A stretch of 64,000 nt of DNA from JAUNBN01 sp036645935. Its GTDB lineage: Bacteria; Bacillota; Clostridia; Oscillospirales; Ruminococcaceae. Below are positions 43,495 to 51,392 of this stretch, in pieces (within the stretch, counting starts at the first letter, position 1; each line of letters opens with the position of its first letter). The DNA is taken from contig JAVXNE010000009.1 of assembly GCA_036645935.1 (NCBI GenBank), positions 1-64,000 of the forward strand, given 5' to 3'. The translations under genes were made by a program, and so were the position numbers. Below the pieces are notes generated by a model. It did no database searches and had not been told where the DNA came from. It was given only the letters and a program-made list of their open reading frames with translations.

Positions 43495-45792
43495 ATGGGC
43501 AGTTATGACCGTTCGACGCGCGATTATATAATGAAGCAGGCGTTCAGCCAATCGGAGCTGCATCGTCGGGAGTCGCTCTGTGTCCAGGAGCAGCCGCCGT
43601 TCTGCCTCGCCAAATGTCCGATCAGCCTCAACGGGAGGGCGCTGTGTTCCGCCGTCTCATCAGGCGATTTTGTTAAGGGACGCGGGATAATCGAATCTCT
43701 TACTCCCTTTGTGCATATTCTCACAAGGACATGTGACGGCCGATGCACAGCCGCCTGCAAGCTCGCGGAGATAGGCGACGGCATATCTCTGCGAGCCGTT
43801 GAGCAAGCCTGCGTCGAACACGCATCCGCACCATTAACACGCTGCCTGCCGACGCGCAAGCGGGATAAGCGCGTCGCGGTTCTCGGCGACGATTTATTTT
43901 GTGCTTCGCTCGCGTGGGAGCTCTCAAAAAAGGCGTATGACGTCACACTGCTTATCGAGCACTCTTGCCTTTGCGACGCGCTTGCGAACGAATTTCCCGA
44001 AATAGATAAAGAATCAATAGAGCTTGATATCGCCACAATGAACAGCTACGATTGCAAGATAACCCCGGTTCAAAACATATCGTCCGACTATATAAATTCC
44101 CTGCGCAAGGATTTTGACGTGATATGCCTATCGCGTGACATTCTCAACACACATTTTCCTATCGTCACCGTCGACTGCGTGACGCTGCTCTGCGAGAGCA
44201 CTGCCTTTTTCACCGAGTCTCCCCTTCGTGGCAATACGGTCGATTCTCTGTCTGACGCAAAACGCGCGGCCGCCTCGGTGGATCGTTTCGTGCAGGGTGT
44301 GCCCGTCGATCGCGACCGTGCCAACGAGGGCAGCTTTGAAACCCGTCTCTACACCTCTCTTGATGGGGTTTCTCCATCAGAAACACTCGCGCGCGAAGAC
44401 AACACCCCCCTCTCTGAGTCTGAAGCGTCTTCCGAGGCTGCGCGCTGCATCGGTTGCGAATGCCTGGAATGCATAAAGGGCTGTGAATTTCTGCGCGCAT
44501 ATAACCGATATCCGAAAAAAATGCTGCGCGAGATATACAATAACCTCTCGATAGTTATGGGCGATCACTCTGCCAATAAAATGATAAACTCCTGCGCGCT
44601 TTGCGGACAGTGCACGGTCGTCTGCCCCGGTGGCTTTGATCTTTCAAACGCCTGCCTGCTCGCGCGAGAGACCATGGTCGCGGCAGGCAAGATGCCCCCC
44701 TCCACACACGAGTTTGCAATGCTCGACATGCAGTTTTCCCAGAGCGACGGGGTTTTCCTCACGCGAAACGCGCAGGGCAAGACAATCAGTCGTTACGCTT
44801 TCTTTCCCGGGTGTCAGATGGGCGCTGTGCTTCCCGGCACGACCGCCGCGGCTTATGCCGACCTTTCGTCAAGGCTCGGGGGCGGAGTGGGACTGCTGCT
44901 CGGCTGCTGTGGAGCTATCGCAAAATGGGCGGGACGTGCCGCAGAGCTTGACGACTGCTTAACTCAACTGAAATCAGCATACGAACTTCTCGGACGGCCA
45001 ACTCTGATTGCCGCCTGCCCGACATGCATTGCAACACTCAAGGAATTTGTAACCGAAGACATAGTCGGCATATGGGAGATTCTCATGGATATCGGCGCGC
45101 CACGCAGTTTGAAATCCGACGGCGTGCGCATGTTTGTTCACGACGCCTGCGGCGCGCGCGGCGACAAGGCGACGCAGAATACAATTCGTGCGCTCGCTCG
45201 CTCGCTCGGAGTTGATGTCGCGCAGGACACGGCTTTTTCGCGCGACAAAACGGCCTGCTGCGGTTACGGCGGACTCACGGCTTTTTCCAACCGAGAAGTT
45301 GCCACGTCCATGACCGATTTTGCCATAGCTCAAGGTGACGGGCCGTACCTCACCTACTGTGCAAACTGTCGCGATCGATTTTCAACGGCAGGGGCGCGCA
45401 CAGTGCACATCCTCGAGCTCGTTTACGGCGCGGAAGATGGCGGGCCACTGTCTCTCAGTGAGCGCCGCGCAAACCGAAAAAGACTGCGTGAAAAGCTTCT
45501 GAAGCAACATTGGGGGGAGGATGTCATGAATGAGATGAAAGATTTTAAACTTGAGTTCTCCGAGGATGTAACCGCAATGATGGATGAGCGGATGATACTT
45601 GAAGAGGACGTGTATAAGACAATATCCGCCGCGAGAGATGGTGGGAGCGTCATTCGCGATAAAGAGAGCGGACAGCTGATAACGACTCTTCGCATCGGAA
45701 ATGTTCAGTTTTGGGTGCGCTACGTAGTTAAAGACGGCACATATGTCATCACGAGCGTCTATTCTCACCGCATGACGGTGTCGGAGGTATGA
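43495..45792 (+). CDS. Dicluster Fe-S oxidoreductase (pyridine nucleotide-disulfide oxidoreductase/dicluster-binding; DVU_1558-like)
   Basis: The 765-residue protein combines a GltD-like N-terminal Fe-S region (CLAKCPISLNG, CDGRCTAAC) and a Rossmann-like part whose glycine motif is lost (VAVLGDDLFCAS instead of GxGxxG). Next come two 4Fe-4S ferredoxin motifs (CIGCECLECIKGC and CALCGQCTVVCPGG, about 320-385) and CCG domains of the HdrD/GlpC kind (FFPGCQ, LLGCCGAI, ACPTC, ACCGYGGL). A C-terminal domain of about 95 residues starts near EMKDFKLEF. It probably carries electrons for Mop or the radical SAM enzyme. GGAGG lies eleven bases upstream of the ATG. Confidence 0.82.
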   Translation: MGSYDRSTRDYIMKQAFSQSELHRRESLCVQEQPPFCLAKCPISLNGRALCSAVSSGDFVKGRGIIESLTPFVHILTRTCDGRCTAACKLAEIGDGISLRAVEQACVEHASAPLTRCLPTRKRDKRVAVLGDDLFCASLAWELSKKAYDVTLLIEHSCLCDALANEFPEIDKESIELDIATMNSYDCKITPVQNISSDYINSLRKDFDVICLSRDILNTHFPIVTVDCVTLLCESTAFFTESPLRGNTVDSLSDAKRAAASVDRFVQGVPVDRDRANEGSFETRLYTSLDGVSPSETLAREDNTPLSESEASSEAARCIGCECLECIKGCEFLRAYNRYPKKMLREIYNNLSIVMGDHSANKMINSCALCGQCTVVCPGGFDLSNACLLARETMVAAGKMPPSTHEFAMLDMQFSQSDGVFLTRNAQGKTISRYAFFPGCQMGAVLPGTTAAAYADLSSRLGGGVGLLLGCCGAIAKWAGRAAELDDCLTQLKSAYELLGRPTLIAACPTCIATLKEFVTEDIVGIWEILMDIGAPRSLKSDGVRMFVHDACGARGDKATQNTIRALARSLGVDVAQDTAFSRDKTACCGYGGLTAFSNREVATSMTDFAIAQGDGPYLTYCANCRDRFSTAGARTVHILELVYGAEDGGPLSLSERRANRKRLREKLLKQHWGEDVMNEMKDFKLEFSEDVTAMMDERMILEEDVYKTISAARDGGSVIRDKESGQLITTLRIGNVQFWVRYVVKDGTYVITSVYSHRMTVSEV

Positions 45793-45794
45793 AG

Positions 45795-46013
45795 ATGTCC
45801 GATCGAGTTTACGAATCAATAGACCCAAGCGGTGAGCTGATTTGCGAGAGGTGCGGTGTGCCGCTCATAAAGGGTAAAGCCCAATTTGATTATCTCGGCA
45901 ACGGCTTTCCCGTCGAGCTCCCTCTCTGCCCGAAATGTCATTTTGTCTATGTTCCCGAAGAACTTGCACTCGGGAGGGTGTTGAAGGTGGAAAAAGCGCT
46001 TGAAGACAAATAA
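45795..46013 (+). CDS. Zinc-ribbon-type small redox protein (DVU_1557-like)
   Basis: The 72-residue protein has two CxxC pairs (CERCGVPL about residue 18 and CPKCHFVYVPEEL about 44) in a rubredoxin or zinc-ribbon arrangement. It overlaps the methyltransferase gene by 14 bp. GGAGG lies seven bases before ATG 45795, which also sits right after the stop of the previous gene. The neighbourhood suggests a small electron carrier or a metal-holding accessory protein. Confidence 0.8.
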   Translation: MSDRVYESIDPSGELICERCGVPLIKGKAQFDYLGNGFPVELPLCPKCHFVYVPEELALGRVLKVEKALEDK

Positions 46014-46599
46014 TTATAACAACAAAAACGACAGATTGAACTTGACATCAGAGCTTCTCGCGCTGCTCGGAGAGCCTCCGCATGGACGTTGGCTTGATCT
46101 CGGCTGCGGTGACGGCAAAACCGTCGAGATACTTTCTTTCCTCGGCTGCGACGCATTTGGGATTGATACCAACTGCGCTGACAACGGTCGGCTACTGCGC
46201 TGTGACATGCTTGCTCTTCCCTTTTCAGCCGGAGAGTTGAATGGTGCAATAGCCGAATGTTCTCTTTCAGTGTGCGGAGACACACGGGCGGCGCTGCGAG
46301 AATGTGCGAAAGCGCTGAAAATCGGTGGGACGCTCCTGTTGTCTGACGTATTTTTCCCTGAACGTGAGGCTTCTGTTTGTCCCACTCTCTCTCTCGGCGC
46401 GGGAGCAACATTCTCCGAATGGCGACGCACACTTGTGGAATGCGGCTTTGATGTCGAGCTTGCGGAAGACCGAAGCGACGCGTGGCACGATTACGTTTTG
46501 CAGCAGCTGTGGAAAGGTGTCAGCTTAAAAGAGCAATGGGACTGCAAAGGCTCGTGTGAAAATAGCGGATATTTTATCGCCCTCGCACGCAGGATGTGA
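46000..46599 (+). CDS. SAM-dependent methyltransferase (DVU_1556-like)
   Basis: The 199-residue class I methyltransferase has the SAM motif WLDLGCGDGKTVEIL (about residues 31-45), an acidic second motif (AFGIDTN), a motif IV region and GGTLLLSDVFFP (about 108). The start is TTG 46000 with AAGGTGG nine bases upstream, inside the previous gene. The substrate is unknown. It recurs with the radical SAM and CoA ligase genes in this gene set, which points to a shared small-molecule pathway rather than a macromolecule. Confidence 0.82.
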   Translation: MKTNNYNNKNDRLNLTSELLALLGEPPHGRWLDLGCGDGKTVEILSFLGCDAFGIDTNCADNGRLLRCDMLALPFSAGELNGAIAECSLSVCGDTRAALRECAKALKIGGTLLLSDVFFPEREASVCPTLSLGAGATFSEWRRTLVECGFDVELAEDRSDAWHDYVLQQLWKGVSLKEQWDCKGSCENSGYFIALARRM

Positions 46600-46788
46600 C
46601 CTGTCACTCTGCCTCATTCAAGTAAACGTGTCGGATAACAAGTATCCCCCCTCGCGCGCACTCTGCAATTTCCCGTTATAACTGAAAATCCTCTCGGTGT
46701 GTTTGTGTCACAGTCATGGGCTAATTGCGTGTTCTCTCGCTACACCCCCTCGTTTTTATTTTGAGTCACAGAAGGAGGCATTGCACTA

Positions 46789-47214
46789 GTGGAACTGTTT
46801 GACTATATGCTTGAAATGTCACAAAAGGGATATTTTTGTGCACAAATACTGATGAATCTTGCGCTCGAATACGATGGCAAGGACAACCCCGATCTCGTGC
46901 GCGCGATGAGCGGGCTGAACGGAGGACTGGGATTTTGCGGTGGGATTTGCGGCGTGCTTACAGGTGGGTGTGCGGTGCTCGGGTATTTTGCCGGAAAGGG
47001 CGAGGACGACGAGCTGGAATCGTGCGAACTCAAGATAATGATCGCAGAATACGTCACATGGTTTCACGAATACTCCGCTTCTCTCGGAGGCGGACAATGC
47101 TCCGAAATTCTGCATGGCGACCCCGCGCGCAAGCTGTCTGTATGTCCGGAGCTCGTCGCCAAGGCAAATGAAACAATCTTCGGGATTTTGCGTTTACATG
47201 GTGTGCTAGAATGA
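46789..47214 (+). CDS. C_GCAxxG_C_C family redox protein (DVU_1555-like)
   Basis: The 141-residue protein carries the family cysteine pattern: YFCAQ near residue 17, GGLGFCGGICGVLTGGCAVL (about 45-64), a further cysteine in GGQCSEIL and one in VCPELV. The usual first motif CSE/CA is modified to FCAQ. The family is often linked to redox or metal handling. The start is GTG 46789, ten bases after GAAGGAGG. It is preceded by a 189-bp gap with no feature and overlaps the next gene by four bases (ATGA). Confidence 0.82.
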   Translation: MELFDYMLEMSQKGYFCAQILMNLALEYDGKDNPDLVRAMSGLNGGLGFCGGICGVLTGGCAVLGYFAGKGEDDELESCELKIMIAEYVTWFHEYSASLGGGQCSEILHGDPARKLSVCPELVAKANETIFGILRLHGVLE

Positions 47215-48329
47215 CTATAAGCGGATTGGTGCTCGCGGCGGGGCAATCGTCGAGGATGGGCGCGTTCAAGCCGTTTTTGCGTTTGAACGGTTTTTCAATG
47301 CTTGAAATGGCAATAGGAAGCCTTAAAAACGCCGGAGTCAGCAAGCTTTGCGTTGTGGCGGGAAGAGAGGCGGAAAGCGTCGCGCGGGAGTCAGAAAAGC
47401 TGGGCGTGCGCTGTGTCGTCAACGCCGCTTTTGAGACAACCGACATGCTGACATCAGTAAAGCTGGGTCTGCGCGCGCTCGCACCTTTCGATGCTGTTTT
47501 TGTCCTTCCTGTCGACGTACCGCTCGCTCTGCCCTCAACTCTCGATATGTTGCTCCGAGAGTTTAAGCAATCAAACAACTTGGTTGTCTGCCCTCATTAC
47601 GGAGGTGTGCGCGCTCACCCTCCGCTGATTTCAGGACAGTGCACGGATGCTATTTTACAATACAACGGGGAACTCGGACTTCGAGGATCTCTCGATCTTT
47701 TCGCTGAGCGCACTTGCCTTATTTACACCGACGATGTCGGCTCGTCACTCGACGCCGACACCGCCGATGAATTTGAAACACTTGAAAAACTCGCGCGAGC
47801 TCAGACAGGCATTTCCGACAGACTCTGCAATTCGCTTCAGGATGAATTCGATTTGCTTCCTAATATTAGAGCGCATACAGGCGCTGTCGCGACTGTTGCC
47901 GACATGATGGCAAAAACTCTTGTCGATTGCGGAAACCCTCTTGATCTCGCCCTTATTCACAGCGGAGCTCGTCTGCACGATCTCTGCCGTCTTGAGCACC
48001 ACCACTCGCATTACGCCGCCGCCATTTTGCGCGAGCGTGGATACTGTGCTCTTGCAGATGTCGTTGAGCGGCATGATTCCCCCGCATTCCCCGACCCTTC
48101 CGGGCCACGCGAAGCCTATATTGTATATCTTGCTGACAAACTTGTTCAGGAAGATAGTTTTGTAACCATCGAGCATAGATTCGCTCGAGCCATTACAAAG
48201 TTTGAGTCACACCCGGAGGTTTTGTCCTTTATCCTCAATGCAATCGATAAAGCTAACCGAATAATGCGACAGTATGAGGACATCACAAATGAAAATCTAT
48301 ATGAACAATGCCGCAACCTCCTTTCCTAA
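47211..48329 (+). CDS. MobA-like NTP transferase fused to an HD domain (DVU_1551-like)
   Basis: The 372-residue protein begins with a MocA/MobA-type nucleotidyltransferase domain (LVLAAGQSSRMGAFKPFL, residues 5-22; PVDVPLALPSTLDML about 102). It ends with an HD hydrolase domain (SGARLHDLCRLEHHHSHYAA and LADVVERHDSP, about 245-290). MocA adds CMP to molybdopterin to make the MCD form used by Mop-type enzymes, so the N-terminal half suggests cofactor synthesis for Mop. The role of the HD half is unclear. It is translationally coupled to the gene before it. Confidence 0.85.
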   Translation: MTISGLVLAAGQSSRMGAFKPFLRLNGFSMLEMAIGSLKNAGVSKLCVVAGREAESVARESEKLGVRCVVNAAFETTDMLTSVKLGLRALAPFDAVFVLPVDVPLALPSTLDMLLREFKQSNNLVVCPHYGGVRAHPPLISGQCTDAILQYNGELGLRGSLDLFAERTCLIYTDDVGSSLDADTADEFETLEKLARAQTGISDRLCNSLQDEFDLLPNIRAHTGAVATVADMMAKTLVDCGNPLDLALIHSGARLHDLCRLEHHHSHYAAAILRERGYCALADVVERHDSPAFPDPSGPREAYIVYLADKLVQEDSFVTIEHRFARAITKFESHPEVLSFILNAIDKANRIMRQYEDITNENLYEQCRNLLS

Positions 48330-49410
48330 ACCTGCCTGCGTCTCTGATGCGGTGCGCGACGCGAATCTCGCTCTGCCCGGCACTGCTAACCGAGCGGGAA
48401 TTGAGGATTGCAACGTTTTTGACGACTGCCGCAAACAGTTGTCCTCACTGCTTCACACTTCGGTGAGCGATCGCATTGTGCTGCTGCCAAATGCAACTGC
48501 GGGGCTGAATTTTGCGCTTTTCGGCTTCGGTTGGAGAGATGGAGATGTCGCGGTGACATCACTCGCCGAACACAACTCGGTTTTGCGTCCCCTCTATGAA
48601 CTTGAACGCCGCGGAGTTATCAAAACAGTTTTCGTGCGTACGGATTCCGGAGGCAGGATTGATGTCGACGAATGGCGGCGCGCGATAGCCGATAATCACC
48701 CGCGCATGTGCGTTTTCACCCACGCATCAAATGTGACAGGCGCCGTCAACGACGCTGAACTACTCTGCTCGGCCGCAAAGCAGTATGGCGCAACAACGCT
48801 GCTCGATGCATCCCAGACGCTCGGCATTGAACCGGTGCGTCCAAATACTTTCGGGGCCGATATGGTCGCTTTCACCGGACACAAGTATCTTCTCGGACCG
48901 CAAGGCTCGGGCGGACTTTATGTCGGCGAAGACGTGCAGCTTCGTCCAACGCTGTTCGGCGGAACCGGTATCTGGAGCAATCTTGAAACAATGCCGGACA
49001 ATTATCCGCAACATCTCGAAGCGGGAACCGGAAATGAAACCTCATTTGCGGGACTCTCCGCTGCGCTGCGCTGGAATTCTGAAAATTCCGCTCTCCCGGG
49101 CGAGATCAGCTCCCGCACTTCCCGTCTCAGGGAGGGGCTTCGCGACTGCGGCGCAGATGTCATCGACCCGGGCGGCAGTTGCACACCTGTTGTTTCCTTT
49201 ATCATAAATGGCTGGTCTTGCGAAGACGCTGGATTTGTGCTCGGCTCAAGCTACGACATAATCTGCCGCACAGGGTTGCATTGCGCGCCAAAAATTTTTG
49301 AGTGCCTGCAATACTCCAACAAAGGCACCGTTCGTCTCTCGCTCTCACGCTTCACAACAAACGAAGAGATCGATGTCGCGATCGGAGCTGTGCGCGATTT
49401 GCTCTCCTGA
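48289..49410 (+). CDS. Class V aminotransferase / cysteine-desulfurase-like protein
   Basis: The 373-residue PLP enzyme has YMNNAATSFPKP at the N-terminus, the PLP aspartate in TTLLDASQTLGIE (about 173), the lysine in FTGHKYLLGPQGSGGL (about 199) and a late conserved cysteine in RTGLHCAP (about 333). NifS/SufS-type enzymes mobilise sulfur from cysteine through that cysteine. In this setting it could supply the terminal sulfido ligand of the molybdenum site; that is inference. ATG 48289 has GAGG upstream and lies inside the end of the preceding gene. Confidence 0.85.
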   Translation: MKIYMNNAATSFPKPACVSDAVRDANLALPGTANRAGIEDCNVFDDCRKQLSSLLHTSVSDRIVLLPNATAGLNFALFGFGWRDGDVAVTSLAEHNSVLRPLYELERRGVIKTVFVRTDSGGRIDVDEWRRAIADNHPRMCVFTHASNVTGAVNDAELLCSAAKQYGATTLLDASQTLGIEPVRPNTFGADMVAFTGHKYLLGPQGSGGLYVGEDVQLRPTLFGGTGIWSNLETMPDNYPQHLEAGTGNETSFAGLSAALRWNSENSALPGEISSRTSRLREGLRDCGADVIDPGGSCTPVVSFIINGWSCEDAGFVLGSSYDIICRTGLHCAPKIFECLQYSNKGTVRLSLSRFTTNEEIDVAIGAVRDLLS

Positions 49411-49460
49411 ATGTGCACTTGTTGTTTTTTAAGCCGTTTGTGAAATTTATCGAGGCAACT

Positions 49461-49754
49461 ATGAATTTCGTTTGCAAAAAAGCAGAAAATTGTTTTTCAG
49501 ATTCACAAACTTACGAATATGTCCTTCCGTCAGATTCGCAGCAACTGCTCTGCGAATTTGAAACTTTAGGGATGCTTTCCGTTAACAGTAAATTTCGCAG
49601 ACCCGTCTTTTCACTTGAACTTCCGGACGGAACGCAAATCAAAGGGCTGCTCTCAGAGCACATGATAAAAGCAAGCTTTCCAAACGACGATTTTGAGCAT
49701 TCAAAAGCAGAATTCGAGCTCTGCCTTAGAAAGATAGCTTTGCAGAACAATTAG
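49461..49754 (+). CDS. Small protein of unknown function within the mop-associated cluster
   Basis: The 97-residue product has a beta-rich centre (RRPVFSLELPDGTQIKGLLS) and a helical end (HSKAEFELCLRKIALQ). GAGG lies six bases before ATG 49461. The frame is open upstream into the previous gene, but without a better start. I do not recognise a family. Its strand and place between aminotransferase and radical SAM genes suggest it belongs to the same set. Confidence 0.55.
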   Translation: MNFVCKKAENCFSDSQTYEYVLPSDSQQLLCEFETLGMLSVNSKFRRPVFSLELPDGTQIKGLLSEHMIKASFPNDDFEHSKAEFELCLRKIALQNN

Positions 49755-49862
49755 CCTGCGTGAAGTTAAGATCTGAATTAACGCGATGTCAGCGGAACAT
49801 GAAAACACTCAAGTCCCACTTTCCCAACGGTTATTTATTCAAGACCAAAGGCATGCCTCCCA

Positions 49863-50004
49863 TTTGAATTGCACCGCCTGCCGATTTGTATTTCGGCTTC
49901 ACGGCAGTTGGCGAATACATATAGATAGGACAACTCTGTAATTTTGAATTGCACTCGCCTCTTGCCGATTTGTATTTCGGCTTCACAGCAGTTGGAGAAC
50001 ACAT
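49863..50004. repeat. Two direct copies of a ~58-bp hairpin-forming repeat
   Basis: Copy 1 (49863-49920) and copy 2 (49943-50004) share TTTGAATTGCAC, TGCCGATTTGTATTTCGG, CTTCAC and GCAGTTGG with small changes. Copy 1 can fold as CGCC-TGCCG...CGGCA-GTT-GGCG around an inner CCGA/TCGG stem; copy 2 pairs less well. They fill the 273-bp gap just before the radical SAM gene and could be a regulatory RNA structure, a tandem protein-binding site or a small mobile repeat. Confidence 0.75.
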
Positions 50005-50027
50005 GTTAACACCGAGAGGTATCTTTT

Positions 50028-51389
50028 ATGCATGACAAGATTCAAACCATTTCCGAAACAACAAGCGTCTGTCCCTTGTGCTTGAAATCCATAAGTGCAA
50101 CGAGGGTGGCATACACCGATGGGATATATTTAGACAAATCGTGTGATAAACACGGTTTTTTCAGCACGCTGATATGGGAGGGCAGCGAGCAGAGTTATTC
50201 AATGTGGGATCGTCCCAATGAACAGCACGACAAAATTTTAAACCCTCTTCCCGCGCACAACGGTTGTCCGTTCGATTGCGGACTTTGCGAAGAACACCAT
50301 CGCGCAATCTGCTGTGCGCTGCTTGAAGTCACATCCCGCTGCAACCTGCGCTGCCCTGTTTGCTTTGCGAGCGCGGGTACTGATTCGCCCGACCCGACGC
50401 TTGCGCAGCTCGACTCGCAGTTTTCGAAACTCATGCGTGCAGGGGGAAAGTGCAACGTACAGCTTTCCGGCGGAGAACCGACAATGCGCGACGACCTCGC
50501 CGAGATAATCAAGCTCGGGAGCAAGCACGGGTTTACTTTTTTTCAGCTTAACACCAACGGGCTTCGCCTTGCGAGTGACAAAGCATATCTGAACCAGCTT
50601 GTTGACGCGGGGCTGAGCTGCGTATTTTTGCAGTTTGACGCGCTGCGCGACGAGGTGTATGAGAGCTTGCGCGGAAAAAAACTGCTCTCGCAAAAGCTGA
50701 AAGCTATCGACAACTGCGCCGCGGCGGGTGTCGGAGTGGTACTCGTCCCAACGGTGGTTTGTGGAGTGAACGACGGCGATCTCGGGAAAATCATCAGCTT
50801 TGCGATAGATAGGCTTCCTTTCGTGCGCGGGGTGCATTTCCAGCCGGCGAGCACATTTGGCCGTTATGAGTTGGGCGGCCGTCGGGACGGCTACCGCCTG
50901 ACGATTCCGCGTATCCTGTCTTTAATTGAAGAACAGACCAACGGGCGTTTGCATGCATCCGATTTTCTTTCGGGAGGCGCAGAAAACTCCTACTGCTCCT
51001 TTCACGCAAACTTTACAGTGCAAAAAAACGGAGAGATCAGCGCGCTTCGTCCCCAGCACGGCGAACGTTCCTGCTGTTGCAGCTCGGCGAGTTCACGGGA
51101 CTCGGTGGCGCGTCGTTTCACTATAAGACGCTCGGCACCCCTTACACTTCGGACTTCGGGGGGGACGATTTCGGACAGTCCTGTCGCTTCTCTCGACGAC
51201 TTTCTCGAGCGAGTGGAAAACCGCACCCTTGCCGTGTCAGGAATGCTCTTTCAGGATGGATACACCTTCGACGTTGATCGTGTGCGCGACTGTTACATTT
51301 GCGAAGTTTCACGGGACGGCAGAACTATCCCGTTCTGTGCCTACAATCTCACTGATAACAGCGGCCGATATTTGTATAGAGAGCTATAA
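50028..51389 (+). CDS. Radical SAM protein, Tes/MJ0619-like, of the mop-associated cluster
   Basis: The 453-residue protein has an N-terminal cysteine region (CPLCLK at about 15, C-x2-HGFFSTLIW at about 39-50), a CPFDCGLC motif (about 80-87) and then the radical SAM triad CNLRCPVC (about 105-112) with the SAM-binding QLSGGEPTMRDD. A C-terminal segment has further cysteines (CYICEV and IPFCAYN). This multi-cluster plan resembles archaeal tetraether synthase (Tes), which joins unactivated carbons. The substrate here is unknown. A GAGAGG site precedes the ATG; four bases separate it from the CoA ligase gene. Confidence 0.85.
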   Translation: MHDKIQTISETTSVCPLCLKSISATRVAYTDGIYLDKSCDKHGFFSTLIWEGSEQSYSMWDRPNEQHDKILNPLPAHNGCPFDCGLCEEHHRAICCALLEVTSRCNLRCPVCFASAGTDSPDPTLAQLDSQFSKLMRAGGKCNVQLSGGEPTMRDDLAEIIKLGSKHGFTFFQLNTNGLRLASDKAYLNQLVDAGLSCVFLQFDALRDEVYESLRGKKLLSQKLKAIDNCAAAGVGVVLVPTVVCGVNDGDLGKIISFAIDRLPFVRGVHFQPASTFGRYELGGRRDGYRLTIPRILSLIEEQTNGRLHASDFLSGGAENSYCSFHANFTVQKNGEISALRPQHGERSCCCSSASSRDSVARRFTIRRSAPLTLRTSGGTISDSPVASLDDFLERVENRTLAVSGMLFQDGYTFDVDRVRDCYICEVSRDGRTIPFCAYNLTDNSGRYLYREL

Positions 51390-51392
51390 TCC

